Notes: generated from the letters alone by a model not told the origin. Positions 33,063 to 41,172 are shown, counted from the first letter of the stretch. The stretch is DNA of 53,184 nt from Sporosarcina sp. P13 (GCF_002743055.1 NZ_PDYM01000020.1:1-53184); one strand, 5' to 3'. Numbers and translations: made by a program.

Positions 33063-33740
33063 TTTTTTGGCTTGTTTTTCGGTTTGTTTACGTTGCTCTT
33101 CGAATTCGTGATAATACCAGAGAACGTCCTCTACGTACTTTTCACTGTGGTTGTAGGTGAACACCGCTTTTTCTATGTTACCGTCTGCAGCACCGCTATC
33201 GGACAGATAGTTTGCCGCGCTGAAGATGGCGTCTTCCATATCAAACGGATCGGCAATGCCGTCTCCGTTGGCATCGACACCATAACCACCATATTTTGCG
33301 ATGACATCTGGATTGGTCTTGTCTTTTTTGGGGATGCTTCCCTTACCCAGGTCTTTACAACCTGGATAGTTCCAGCCGACGAATGTGCAAGGCATGAACT
33401 GCATCGGACCTTCCGCGCCTACTGGTGAAACGTCCGTACGCATCGTGGAAAATCGTGTTTCGATTCGATGGTGCGCCGCGAGCAACGTCCAGGGAATATT
33501 GTATTCATCTGCTGCAGCGATATAGATAGGGATATACTTCTGAGGTACCGTTGCACCTGTCTGCCGGTCGTGGATCGTAAATAGTACAGAAGCAGACTTA
33601 TCGATGACATCATTTTTCCCGAAATTCACAAAAAGAATTGCAGAAATCGTAAAGAGCGTGACGGCAACTGGTACTAATAAAACCAAGAAAGCGATCATTA
33701 CGCGGACGGATCGGCGTAATCGTCTTTTCTTCCTTGCCAT
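33060..33740 (-). CDS. Membrane-anchored lytic transglycosylase
   Basis: 226 residues: a very basic N-terminus, one membrane segment (about 14-38) and an extracellular SLT-like lysozyme domain. The catalytic Glu lies in AHHRIETRFS (about 94), followed by SPVGAEGPMQFMPCTFVGW. DANGDGIADPFD (about 156-167) looks like a calcium-binding loop. The enzyme would cleave the glycan strands of peptidoglycan. It starts 20 bases after the Sco gene and may be cotranscribed. Confidence 0.85.
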   Translation of the reverse strand: MARKKRRLRRSVRVMIAFLVLLVPVAVTLFTISAILFVNFGKNDVIDKSASVLFTIHDRQTGATVPQKYIPIYIAAADEYNIPWTLLAAHHRIETRFSTMRTDVSPVGAEGPMQFMPCTFVGWNYPGCKDLGKGSIPKKDKTNPDVIAKYGGYGVDANGDGIADPFDMEDAIFSAANYLSDSGAADGNIEKAVFTYNHSEKYVEDVLWYYHEFEEQRKQTEKQAKK

Positions 33741-33760
33741 TGCCCCACCCCTCCTATTCT

Positions 33761-34351
33761 TTAGTTACCTTCTTTAATCAGTGCTTTCATATCTTTCACG
33801 ATTGTATCATATGGGACATTGTCTTTCCCATCATACAGTTTAACTACTTCGTTTTTCTGATTCACTAGACCGAAAGAGATACCATGTAATACTTGATCGT
33901 CATTCGGGATTTGCTTAACAATTTGTTTAAATGAGGAAGCGGCTAACTTTTCAATCATCTTCATGTCATAACCAGTCAGCATCTCCCATTTACTTTCGTC
34001 AGGTGCGCTGAATAAGCCTAAATAGGTTTTCAGTTCTTCTGGTGTATCCACTTCTGGATCTACGCTGAATGAAACAAGTTTATAATCTTCTATTTTATTA
34101 TCGATCAATTGCTCTTGCAGTCTTACCATGTTGCTCATCATTGGCGGACAAGCTGTTGTACATTTTGTAAAAACGAACTGTGCAAGCCATACAGTACCTT
34201 TTAAGTCTTCATTTGTTACGATTTCATTGTCCTGATTCGTGGATTCGAATGAATCTACTTTATATTTATGATCTGGTTTGAATCCTCCGCCACATGCACT
34301 TAACATCAGCACAAAAATGAGCGTCAACGGAATAAAAAGCTTTCTATACAT
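33761..34351 (-). CDS. sco1: SCO1/SenC family copper protein (lipoprotein)
   Basis: 196 residues. The lipobox LMLSAC places lipidated Cys20 at the outer membrane face. The thioredoxin-like domain has the copper ligands Cys64 and Cys68 (FTKCTTACPPM) and His156 (VLHGISF). BsSco-type proteins deliver copper to, or reduce, the CuA site of cytochrome c oxidase. ATG 34351 follows GGTGGAGG; GTG 34366 is an upstream in-frame codon inside that site. Confidence 0.92.
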   Translation of the reverse strand: MYRKLFIPLTLIFVLMLSACGGGFKPDHKYKVDSFESTNQDNEIVTNEDLKGTVWLAQFVFTKCTTACPPMMSNMVRLQEQLIDNKIEDYKLVSFSVDPEVDTPEELKTYLGLFSAPDESKWEMLTGYDMKMIEKLAASSFKQIVKQIPNDDQVLHGISFGLVNQKNEVVKLYDGKDNVPYDTIVKDMKALIKEGN

Positions 34352-34383
34352 AATTAATACCTCCACCTTTTGATAGTCACTTT

Positions 34384-34412
34384 ATCATATCGAAAGTTCC
34401 GATCTCATACAA
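34384..34412 (-). promoter_or_regulatory. SigA promoter of the sco gene
   Basis: On the minus strand TTGTAT (34412-34407) and TATGAT (34389-34384), spacing 17 bp, ending about 32 bases before the start codon. Confidence 0.65.
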
Positions 34413-34471
34413 GGCGGAGGGTGAGTGGTATTTGGCTAAACGTTGACGGAATCATGAAGTTCTAATGAAGT

Positions 34472-34597
34472 TTACCGATTCATATCCGAAAGAACTTGAT
34501 GGATTGCTTCTAGCTTCACTTCTAAACGATGCAGTAGGTAAAACGATACGAATATCGGAAACCCGATATCTTGAACAAGCTGTAGCCATTGCTCCAT
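34472..34597 (-). CDS. YvrJ family small protein
   Basis: 41 residues, beginning MEQWLQLVQDIGFPIFVSFY and then LLHRLEVKLEAIHQVL. One hydrophobic helix is followed by an amphipathic charged helix, the YvrJ family pattern. AAGGAGG lies eight bases before the ATG. It is the third member of a DUF1659-DUF2922-YvrJ module often seen in Bacillales; function unknown. A terminator lies between it and DUF2922, so its expression probably depends on readthrough. Confidence 0.8.
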   Translation of the reverse strand: MEQWLQLVQDIGFPIFVSFYLLHRLEVKLEAIHQVLSDMNR

Positions 34598-34624
34598 AAT
34601 CTATTCCTCCTTACTATGATAGAT

Positions 34625-34660
34625 AAAAAACCGGCTTCCAGTAAATTACTGAAAACCGGC
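34625..34660 (-). terminator. Terminator after the DUF2922 gene
   Basis: CCGG-c-TT-c-CAGTAA pairs with TTACTG-a-AA-a-CCGG. On the minus strand it ends in six T. Confidence 0.75.
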
Positions 34661-34671
34661 AGTACGTATAG

Positions 34672-34890
34672 TTAACGCGTCAATAATGTTTGTGTATCGC
34701 GTTCGACAATCCGTGCACTTTTAATCGTTGCGAGTGGTGATTCCTCGATAACGAAGACGCCACTAGTAATTACTTGCTGCATGACTAATTCTACTTGCGC
34801 AGCTGTCACATCCACGCTTGGTTCGTCCACCGTTAGTTTGAGCACTTCTTGATCCGCAGTCAAAAATGTCAATTCCAATACTTTTGCCAT
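34672..34890 (-). CDS. DUF2922 family protein
   Basis: 72 residues, small and soluble. The start MAKVLELTFLTADQEVLKLT and the alternating beta-like pattern are characteristic of DUF2922. AAAAGGAGGAGAA precedes the ATG. It lies 18 bases after the DUF1659 gene. Function unknown; the pair is a conserved neighbour module in Firmicutes. Confidence 0.85.
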   Translation of the reverse strand: MAKVLELTFLTADQEVLKLTVDEPSVDVTAAQVELVMQQVITSGVFVIEESPLATIKSARIVERDTQTLLTR

Positions 34891-34908
34891 GTGTTCTCCT
34901 CCTTTTCA

Positions 34909-35133
34909 TTAGTTATTTTGGATGTCTTCTGTGATGACTCTGTCTACTTTAATCATCGGATAGTCAGATAGTGATGCCAATTGCGTTAACGCTGTGTACA
35001 GATCAGCTGCAGATGCTTGTCTTGTAACATTCTTATACGTCTTTACTTTACGAATTACGTGTCCTTTTTCGTTCACACCTGCGTTGAAGTGAATTCTGCC
35101 TGTTGCTTGGTTAAATTCGAGTGTTGCGCTCAT
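34909..35133 (-). CDS. DUF1659 family protein
   Basis: 74 residues (MSATLEFNQATGRIHFNAGV...), with a predicted beta-rich N-half and the RKVKTYKNVTRQASAADLYT block of DUF1659. The start at 35133 follows a perfect AAAGGAGGTGA; codon 35142 lies within it. First gene of the module, divergent from yneK. Function unknown. Confidence 0.85.
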   Translation of the reverse strand: MSATLEFNQATGRIHFNAGVNEKGHVIRKVKTYKNVTRQASAADLYTALTQLASLSDYPMIKVDRVITEDIQNN

Positions 35134-35249
35134 GTGGATCACCTCCTTTCATCCGCTATATAGAACGAAAGGAAGAAAAGGATACTTAGTTAGTGAAATA
35201 TTTTAGTTTTCCTCTTATAATAGAATGTAGAATGGAAGAGGTGAAAACA

Positions 35250-35711
35250 GTGCAAGACCTATTTATGTGGTTTATCCTATTTTGGGGCGTTGTACTCATT
35301 GGTTTATTTGCGATTGGCGGATTTTTTATGTTCCGGAAGTTTCTGAAAGTATTGCCTAAAGAAGATGGGAAATCTACGCTCGATTGGGAAGAGCACTTCG
35401 TCAATGAATCGTTGCATTTATGGAATGACGAAGCGAAAGTCATGCTGAATGAACTCGTCACACCCGTCCCCGAACTTTTCCGTGACGTAGCAAAACAAAA
35501 GATTGCTGCGAAAATCGGCGAAACTGCCTTAGAAGACCATGCCAAAACTATTGAATTTGACCATATTATCGAAGGCTATATTCTCGCGACACCGAAGCGC
35601 GATCATAAATTCTTACGTAAAAAGTTGAAAGAGATGGAAGTCGATGTGCAGCCGTACGAGCATTTATTTTCGTTAAAAACAGCTACACAAGTGGAAGATT
35701 ATCGGACGTAA
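35250..35711 (+). CDS. yneK: DUF2621 membrane protein YneK
   Basis: About 153 residues: one N-terminal membrane segment (about 5-29) and a cytoplasmic helical domain. The DUF2621 text (WEEHFVNESLHLWNDEAKVM; PELFRDVAKQKIAAKIGE) identifies it as YneK-like. GTG 35250 follows GAGGTGA; ATG 35232 is an alternative. In B. subtilis yneK is near ccdC; here ccdA-ccdC lies 12 kb away. Function unknown. Confidence 0.78.
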   Translation: MQDLFMWFILFWGVVLIGLFAIGGFFMFRKFLKVLPKEDGKSTLDWEEHFVNESLHLWNDEAKVMLNELVTPVPELFRDVAKQKIAAKIGETALEDHAKTIEFDHIIEGYILATPKRDHKFLRKKLKEMEVDVQPYEHLFSLKTATQVEDYRT

Positions 35712-35721
35712 AAGAATACAG

Positions 35722-35759
35722 AAAAGGCCACTAATTCCTAATCGAATTAGTGGCCTTTT
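35722..35759. terminator. Terminator between yneK and the symporter gene
   Basis: Perfect 15-bp arms AAAAGGCCACTAATT / AATTAGTGGCCTTTT. The symmetry allows use from both sides. Confidence 0.85.
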
Positions 35760-35831
35760 ACATGTGCATGGATTATTGAGGTATTTCAAGCACAACACAC
35801 GCTTGATGTTTCACTTCCTCGAAGCTTACAT

Positions 35832-37055
35832 CTAGTTCTTTTGTTCATTTATATCATCGGACCATAATCCATCTTCTGTGGCGGCGACGACTACGGAAGC
35901 GGAAGCATCACCTAAAATATTTACGGTCGTTCTAAACATATCTAGAATTCGATCAATTCCTGCGACTAGCGCGATTCCCTCCAAAGGCATATTCACTGAA
36001 GTTAATACCATTGCCAGCATAATTACACCAGCTCCCGGCACACCCGCTGCACCAATGGATGCTAACACCGCCATTAACACGATCGTTAGTAATTGTAGAA
36101 TAGATAACTCCAAACCGTAAAATTGAGCAATGAAGACGACGGCTACCCCTTGGTATATTGCCGTTCCATCCATATTAATCGTCGCACCTAAAGGAAGAAC
36201 GAAACTACTTATTTTCTTAGGGACGCCCAAGTTTTCTTGTGTGTTTTTAATCGTAACGGGTAATGTTCCCGCGCTGCTACATGTACTGAACGCCACTACT
36301 GAAGCGGGCGCCATACCTTTAAAGAATTGTATTGGGCCGACCTTAGCAAATTTTTTCACCGCAATGGAATAAACAAACACAACATGTAGGAAGCATGCGA
36401 TGGCGACAGCTAAAATTAATTTTACCAATGGCATCAATACACTCATACCGTAATGTCCGACAACTGGTGCAACCAATCCTAAAATTCCAATGGGAGCGAC
36501 CCACATGACGATCCCAGTAATTTTATACATGATTTCAGCAAATCCTTCGAAGAACTGATAAACCGGCTTTGCTTTTTCCCCTACTAATGCGATGGCTAGA
36601 CCGATGAAGATGGCAAAAAAGATAATTTGGAGTATATTTCCTGAAGATAGGGCCGCAAAAGGATTATCGGGAATAATGTTGAGCAAAGTAGCGATGAATC
36701 CGCCCGTTTCATTTATTTGTACAGCTGCTTCTGGCACGGTTATATTAATCCCTTTTCCTGGTGAGATTAAAAAGGCGATAGCCAAACCAATAGTCACTGC
36801 AATTCCACTTGTAATTAAATAATACGTTATCGTTTTTGCACCCATTCTCCCCAACCGCTTAGGATCTCCCGTACTCGCAACCCCAACGACTAAAGATGCT
36901 AAAATGAGCGGTGCAATAATAAATTTAATTAAACGTAGAAACAAATCACCCAATGGCTTAATTACGTCAATAGAAGGACCAAATAGTATACCTAAAATAA
37001 TTGCAAGACCAAACGCAATGAAAATCTGTGCCAATAAGTTTCCTTTCAACTTCAT
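35832..37055 (-). CDS. gltP: Glutamate/aspartate:cation symporter (DAACS family)
   Basis: 407 residues with about eight membrane helices and two re-entrant hairpins. The serine-rich tip of hairpin 1 reads AFSTCSSAGTLPVT. GATINMDGTAIYQG is the NMDGT signature. The C-terminal RILDMFRTTVNILGD keeps the Asp, Arg, Thr and Asn that bind an acidic amino acid in GltPh, so glutamate/aspartate is more likely than neutral amino acids. AAAGGAGAGAG precedes the ATG. A cre site lies 24 bases upstream, implying carbon catabolite control. The gltP/gltT choice is uncertain. Confidence 0.88.
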   Translation of the reverse strand: MKLKGNLLAQIFIAFGLAIILGILFGPSIDVIKPLGDLFLRLIKFIIAPLILASLVVGVASTGDPKRLGRMGAKTITYYLITSGIAVTIGLAIAFLISPGKGINITVPEAAVQINETGGFIATLLNIIPDNPFAALSSGNILQIIFFAIFIGLAIALVGEKAKPVYQFFEGFAEIMYKITGIVMWVAPIGILGLVAPVVGHYGMSVLMPLVKLILAVAIACFLHVVFVYSIAVKKFAKVGPIQFFKGMAPASVVAFSTCSSAGTLPVTIKNTQENLGVPKKISSFVLPLGATINMDGTAIYQGVAVVFIAQFYGLELSILQLLTIVLMAVLASIGAAGVPGAGVIMLAMVLTSVNMPLEGIALVAGIDRILDMFRTTVNILGDASASVVVAATEDGLWSDDINEQKN

Positions 37056-37078
37056 TTCACTCTCTCCTTTCCTCTAGT

Positions 37079-37092
37079 TGTAAGCGCTTGCA
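37079..37092. promoter_or_regulatory. cre site upstream of the symporter gene
   Basis: TGTAAGCGCTTGCA matches the CcpA consensus TGWAANCGNTNWCA at every fixed position but one (G instead of W). It lies 24-37 bases before the start codon, downstream of any promoter, a place where CcpA acts as a repressor. Confidence 0.75.
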
Positions 37093-37207
37093 ATAATCAG
37101 TAATGCTCGCTCTGCTTCTTGTTTGATGTTTGCTAGAGAGACGCTTAGTTGTATGTATGATAGAGGAGGACGATATATGCTTATGTACACTAAAGACAAC
37201 ATAAAAT

Positions 37208-37250
37208 AAACGATCCGAGGAGTGTGTTGAACTACTCTTTGGATCGTTTT
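37208..37250 (-). terminator. Terminator of the VOC gene at 37276-37674
   Basis: AAACGATCC pairs with GGATCGTTT, with inner GAGT/ACTC pairing; the minus-strand tail is ATTTTAT. Confidence 0.65.
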
Positions 37251-37275
37251 AGTTAATTGTCTAGTTGCAACCAGA

Positions 37276-37674
37276 TCACTCCGGTAAATTCAACTGCCAG
37301 GAGATGCCGAACTGGTCATTCAACCATCCGAATTTTTTACTGAAACCATAGTTATTTATCGGCATGAGCGCTGTACCATGTTCCATCATTTTATCATACA
37401 AGCTGTCAATTTCCTCTTCACTTTCACACGTAAGATAGATAGAAAAAGACGGTGTAAACGTAAAGTTATGATCAATGTGGCTATCGATACACATAAACTC
37501 CTGCCCCTTTAACGAGAATACAGCTTGTACAACTGTACCTTCTTCACCGGGCCCTTCAGCTCCATACCGCGTAATACTTTTAATTTCAGAATCCTCGATA
37601 AGTGATGTGTAGTATGTCATAGCCTCTTCTGCCATACCGCCTTGAAACATTAAAAATGGAGTTACGTTTTTCAT
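37276..37674 (-). CDS. VOC (PhnB-like) superfamily protein
   Basis: 132 residues in the vicinal oxygen chelate fold (two beta-alpha-beta-beta-beta units). PFLMFQGGMAEEAMTYYTSL, VVQAVFSLKGQEFMCIDS and FGWLNDQFGISWQLNLPE are PhnB/3-demethylubiquinone methyltransferase-like landmarks. No enzyme activity can be assigned. ATG 37674 follows AAAGGG; ATG 37695 lies upstream of that site. A second, unlike PhnB-type protein is encoded at 41173-41604. Confidence 0.82.
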   Translation of the reverse strand: MKNVTPFLMFQGGMAEEAMTYYTSLIEDSEIKSITRYGAEGPGEEGTVVQAVFSLKGQEFMCIDSHIDHNFTFTPSFSIYLTCESEEEIDSLYDKMMEHGTALMPINNYGFSKKFGWLNDQFGISWQLNLPE

Positions 37675-37804
37675 TGTTAATCGCCCTTTCTTCACTTTTA
37701 ATTAGTGTGTCCCTAGTGCTACGTTCAATCCGTCCTTTGCAACTATAACAAAGATCCCAATCAAACACTTGCAAATGCAAATTTTCTACCAAAACATGTA
37801 CAAA

Positions 37805-38500
37805 TTAGGTAAGAACCGTAAGGAGTACAGCAATCCCATTAAATAGCCCATGAATAATGATCGCAGGTACTATTGAATTTGACTTTTCATAAGTCCACGC
37901 AAAGATCATACCAGAAATAAAGTTGACTGGTAACGTATTATAGGTAGGAATGTGTACGATAGTGAAGATGACCGAACTAACAATGATTCCAGCACCTACA
38001 CCCCATGTATGTTTAAACCACTTATAAAGGAAGCCACGATAAAAGATTTCTTCATATATAGGAGATATAATAGCTGCTGAGATGTATGCGATAGCAATCG
38101 TGAACCACGTCATATTTGACGTTAATGACTCCGTTTTCGCATTTTCAATTCCTATATGAAATAGTTCCATGAAGAGGACGATAAGTAGACTAGCCGCAAG
38201 TAAGACGATTAACCATATGATGATCCATTTCCAATACCTTCTTGGGAATGACCGCAGTCCGACTTCTCCCCATCCTAAGTGTAAAGGCCTCAAGGCAACG
38301 AAATATACCCCAAGTACAAATACAATGGACATGACAAAACCCGTAATCGTCCCGGCATAAAGATCATTTCCGAGCACTGCAAGCAGATAATCATGGAATA
38401 AAAATTCAATCACTATCGGTACGATTATGAGTGTAAGTACAAGTAACTGAACAAGTTGCTTAGTAGTCCACTTCATAGCAACTAATGGATCTTCCTTCAT
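37805..38500 (-). CDS. CPBP family intramembrane metalloprotease
   Basis: 231 residues with about six to seven membrane segments. The conserved motifs are PIYEEIFYRGFLYKW (Glu150, Glu151, Arg155), FTIVHIP (His183) and IIIHGLFNG (His217, Asn221), which form the active site of the CAAX protease/bacteriocin-processing (Abi) family. No bacteriocin or prenylation partner lies nearby, so the substrate is unknown. GGGGGAT lies upstream of the ATG. Confidence 0.85.
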   Translation of the reverse strand: MKEDPLVAMKWTTKQLVQLLVLTLIIVPIVIEFLFHDYLLAVLGNDLYAGTITGFVMSIVFVLGVYFVALRPLHLGWGEVGLRSFPRRYWKWIIIWLIVLLAASLLIVLFMELFHIGIENAKTESLTSNMTWFTIAIAYISAAIISPIYEEIFYRGFLYKWFKHTWGVGAGIIVSSVIFTIVHIPTYNTLPVNFISGMIFAWTYEKSNSIVPAIIIHGLFNGIAVLLTVLT

Positions 38501-38702
38501 CGTTAGATCCCCCTCTTTTTTAATTTCACTACACTACGACTAACTGATGACGTAACGTAACCTATAAGATTTTTAGAAAGAATCCGTTTACTTATGTTTT
38601 TTTCACGTGAAACGAATGGAAATCGATTGTATTCCACTGAGAATATGTAACTACTAGATATAGTATTACTAGTAAAGTCTACGTAGATTCCAGTAAAGGA
38701 TA

Positions 38703-38735
38703 TAAAAAAGCGCAAATCTGCAAGTAGATTTGCGC
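38703..38735 (-). terminator. Terminator of the thioredoxin-like gene
   Basis: Perfect 10-bp stem GCGCAAATCT / AGATTTGCGC; six T follow on the minus strand. Confidence 0.85.
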
Positions 38736-38742
38736 CTGTAAA

Positions 38743-39093
38743 TTATTTATTCATAAAAGCTTTGATTTCTTCTTCCGGCATAGATGAATCACATTTCACG
38801 TTTACTGTATCACCATTTGTATAGATGAAACCTGGAACTGTTGGAATGTCGTATTTTTTACGGAAAGCCGAAATACCTTCCATATCTGATGGTTCCACAC
38901 TATTGACATAATAAATCGTCGTATTCGTTTCACCCGCGACCTTTTTTAGTTTCCCAACGAATAGTTGACAATAAGGACATACAGACTTACCAATATAGAT
39001 TACGGCTTCGCCTTCCCCATTTACCAACTCCTGTGCTCTTGCGGAATCAATTTTTTCAAAACTTGCTACCGTTTCTTCGTATGTAGTCATCAT
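38743..39093 (-). CDS. Thioredoxin-like protein with CPYC motif
   Basis: 116 residues, thioredoxin fold. The redox pair is Cys39 and Cys42 in KSVCPYCQLF, and the cis-Pro loop reads YDIPTVPGFIY. The CPYC motif is glutaredoxin-like, but the overall sequence resembles the bacteriocin-accessory/PedC type of small thioredoxin. No signal peptide, so cytoplasmic. ATG 39093 is eight bases after AAAGGAG. A promoter and a strong dyad lie just upstream. Confidence 0.83.
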   Translation of the reverse strand: MMTTYEETVASFEKIDSARAQELVNGEGEAVIYIGKSVCPYCQLFVGKLKKVAGETNTTIYYVNSVEPSDMEGISAFRKKYDIPTVPGFIYTNGDTVNVKCDSSMPEEEIKAFMNK

Positions 39094-39121
39094 CGATCCA
39101 TCTCCTTTCATTACTCACCTT

Positions 39122-39172
39122 AGTATACAACATTGTGTACATGTTCCAACACATTATGCTTATGTGTTGGAA
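39122..39172 (-). promoter_or_regulatory. Promoter with overlapping dyad operator, thioredoxin-like gene
   Basis: On the minus strand TTGGAA (39149-39144) and TATACT (39127-39122), spacing 16 bp. TTCCAACACAT (39144-39154) and ATGTGTTGGAA (39162-39172) are perfect 11-bp inverted arms around 7 bases and cover the -35 box. No T tract follows, so it looks like a repressor site rather than a terminator. Confidence 0.6.
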
Positions 39173-39198
39173 TTAGGTACGAACTGTGAGTATTGCAT

Positions 39199-40266
39199 CT
39201 ATCTCCTATGCACGATACCGTCAATTTGGGAAACAATGTCTGCTAGTAAATCATTAACGGTTTGCTTCTTACTCATTCGTGGCGATTGCCCACTCCAAAG
39301 ATGTATCCATTCCGGTCGGTTTTGCTTGGCAGCCTCTTTTCGTATGCCCGAAGTTAACGTATTCATGATCGGATAATCTGGCAAACCTTCTTCGTAAGGT
39401 TGCAGTTCCCTAATAAATTCATTTTGAATTCCTCTTGCCGGTTTACCACTAAATACCGACGTGACGATAGTTTGTTCTTCCGTACTCGTTAAAATTGCGT
39501 CGATATGTTGTTGGTTTGCTCCACTTTCAACAGTGGTCACAAATGCAGTTCCCATTTGAACCGCCTGTGCACCAAGTGTAAGAGCGGCTAACACACCTCT
39601 GCCATCCATAATTCCCCCAGCAGCGATTACTGGTATGTCAACATGGTCTGCGGCTTGCGGTACAAGTGACATCGTTCCTATCATGGCATCCGTGAAGGAA
39701 CTTGCAAACGCGCCGCGGTGACCACCTGCCTCACTTCCTTGCACTACAACCATATCCATTCCTTGCTCTTCATTAATGATCGCTTCTTTAACCGTCGTTG
39801 CCGTACCGATAACAACAATATTTTCTTGTTTTAATCGTTGCACTATTTCTTTAGAAGGAACACCGAATGTAAAACTACAAACAGCTACCCGTTGTTGAAT
39901 AATCACTTCTAGTTGCTTAGCAAAGTTTTCAGTAGAGTCCTGTCCCACTTGCGGTTTTGCTACGTTTAGCTTTTCACGAAATGGTCGCAACAGTTCATTT
40001 GCTTTATCAATCTTTTCTTCACAGTGCTCCGGTAATTCGGGTATAAACAGATTGACCCCAAAAGGCCGATCCGTTAGTTCTTTTATTTTATTAATCGTTT
40101 CGTTCATTTCATCTGCAGTCATATACCCAGCACCTAGTGTTCCTAGACCACCCGCAGTAGAAACGGCCGCTATTAACTCGGGTGTCGTTGTCCCGCCAGC
40201 CATTCCTGCTTGGATGATTGGATAATGAATACCTAACGTTCTCGTCAACTTGTTGTTATTCCACAT
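39199..40266 (-). CDS. YrpB-family flavoprotein, nitronate monooxygenase-like
   Basis: 355 residues, a TIM-barrel FMN protein of the nitronate monooxygenase/2-nitropropane dioxygenase family. PIIQAGMAGGTTTPELIAAV (about 16-35) is the flavin-binding start, GSEAGGHRG (about 180-188) is the conserved His motif, and IAAGGIMDGRGVLAALTLGA follows. It oxidises alkyl nitronates in studied members; many relatives are broad NADH:quinone or enoyl reductases. AGGAGGCT precedes the ATG. Monogenic, in front of the thioredoxin-like gene. Confidence 0.85.
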   Translation of the reverse strand: MWNNNKLTRTLGIHYPIIQAGMAGGTTTPELIAAVSTAGGLGTLGAGYMTADEMNETINKIKELTDRPFGVNLFIPELPEHCEEKIDKANELLRPFREKLNVAKPQVGQDSTENFAKQLEVIIQQRVAVCSFTFGVPSKEIVQRLKQENIVVIGTATTVKEAIINEEQGMDMVVVQGSEAGGHRGAFASSFTDAMIGTMSLVPQAADHVDIPVIAAGGIMDGRGVLAALTLGAQAVQMGTAFVTTVESGANQQHIDAILTSTEEQTIVTSVFSGKPARGIQNEFIRELQPYEEGLPDYPIMNTLTSGIRKEAAKQNRPEWIHLWSGQSPRMSKKQTVNDLLADIVSQIDGIVHRR

Positions 40267-40513
40267 AGTGTTGAGCCTCCTATTCCTATCACTTGAATTT
40301 TTATACTATGTATTGATTTTGTTTATACAAAAAACAAAAACTTCTGAGAGTCTGCAATGTGATGAACCAATTGACGTTTACATTTATTTTGCATTCTACC
40401 TAGTTTTACTTTTTCATTTATTCTATTATCCCATCCATTTTTCAAAAATTCAATGAATACTGCAATATTTGGATTCATTTGTCTTATGCCTCGTTATAAT
40501 AAGAAGGGGACGC
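40267..40513. other. AT-rich gap, no gene seen
   Basis: About 250 bases upstream of the nitronate monooxygenase-like gene. I find no coding sequence, repeat or clear promoter on either strand, except an A/T-rich stretch that may contain the promoter of that gene. Confidence 0.4.
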
Positions 40514-40542
40514 AAAAAAATCCCTCCGTCGTAACGGAAGGA
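40514..40542 (-). terminator. Orphan terminator downstream of csp
   Basis: TCCCTCCGT pairs with ACGGAAGGA around CGTA; seven T follow on the minus strand. No gene ends here. It lies about 80 bases beyond the csp terminator. Confidence 0.65.
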
Positions 40543-40620
40543 CTAGTCTATCGCTATTCATTGATCCTTTAAAACAAATGCACATCGGTGAAAGAAACCA
40601 ACGGGTAATGTAAGCACATA

Positions 40621-40649
40621 AAAAAAAGACCCTACATATAGGGTCTTTT
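40621..40649 (-). terminator. Terminator of the cold-shock gene
   Basis: AAAGACCCTA / TAGGGTCTTT, perfect stem with a short CATA loop; seven T follow on the minus strand. Confidence 0.9.
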
Positions 40650-40660
40650 CCAAGCTATTA

Positions 40661-40861
40661 TTAAGCTTTTTGAACGTTTGTAGCTTGTAGGCCACGTTGT
40701 CCTTGTTCAATTTCAAATGTTACGCTTTGACCTTCGTCTAAAGATTTGAAACCTTCACTTTGGATTGCTGAGAAATGTACGAATACGTCTTCCCCTGCTT
40801 CACGTTCGATGAAACCAAAACCTTTTTCTGCGTTAAACCATTTTACTGTACCTTGTTCCAT
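40661..40861 (-). CDS. Cold-shock protein (CspB/CspD type)
   Basis: 66 residues, one cold-shock domain. RNP1 is KGFGFI (13-18) and RNP2 is VFVHF (26-30). It binds single-stranded RNA and DNA and acts as an RNA chaperone at low temperature or in stationary phase. AGGAGG lies nine bases before ATG 40861; the ATG at 40891 is upstream of it. The leader contains a perfect palindrome next to the ribosome site. Which Csp paralogue this is cannot be told. Confidence 0.95.
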   Translation of the reverse strand: MEQGTVKWFNAEKGFGFIEREAGEDVFVHFSAIQSEGFKSLDEGQSVTFEIEQGQRGLQATNVQKA

Positions 40862-40877
40862 AATTAATTGCCTCCTA

Positions 40878-40893
40878 GTGTGGATATCCACAC
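40878..40893. promoter_or_regulatory. Perfect 16-bp palindrome in the csp leader
   Basis: GTGTGGATATCCACAC lies directly before the AGGAGG of csp. A minus-strand TATAGT at about 40901-40906 would start the transcript within or just before it, so the palindrome may be a 5' stem in the mRNA or an operator. Confidence 0.5.
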
Positions 40894-41112
40894 AATATGT
40901 TACTATACTTGCTCAAATCACCTTAGACGAAAGACAAATCTATTCTCTATCGGAAGAACAAAGATAATACTTCTTAAGAATAACAGAGAAATGTTCAAAT
41001 AGCAAATGAAATGATTCGTATTGAAAATAAAGACATTACAATCTTCCTAAAAACATCGCGTGAGGTTGCATGTAGGGAGTGAATATAGAATATCGTTATG
41101 TGTAACTGAGTA

Positions 41113-41142
41113 AGCCTTCTGACCATTCGTGAACAGAAGGCT
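41113..41142 (-). terminator. Hairpin after the second VOC gene
   Basis: Perfect 9-bp stem AGCCTTCTG / CAGAAGGCT. The minus-strand tail CTTACTCAG is poor in T, so termination would be weak. Confidence 0.4.
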
Positions 41143-41172
41143 ATGTTTATGTCTGTAGTCTTTTTGCTAATA

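Noticed and set aside
37805..38500. Part of a bacteriocin system
   Set aside because: The CPBP protease has no peptide precursor, ABC exporter or regulator beside it; the thioredoxin-like gene nearby is separated by a terminator and a promoter of its own.
38503..38715. Minus-strand frame of 70 codons upstream of the CPBP gene
   Set aside because: Low-complexity composition, no ribosome site, and it overlaps the thioredoxin-gene terminator.
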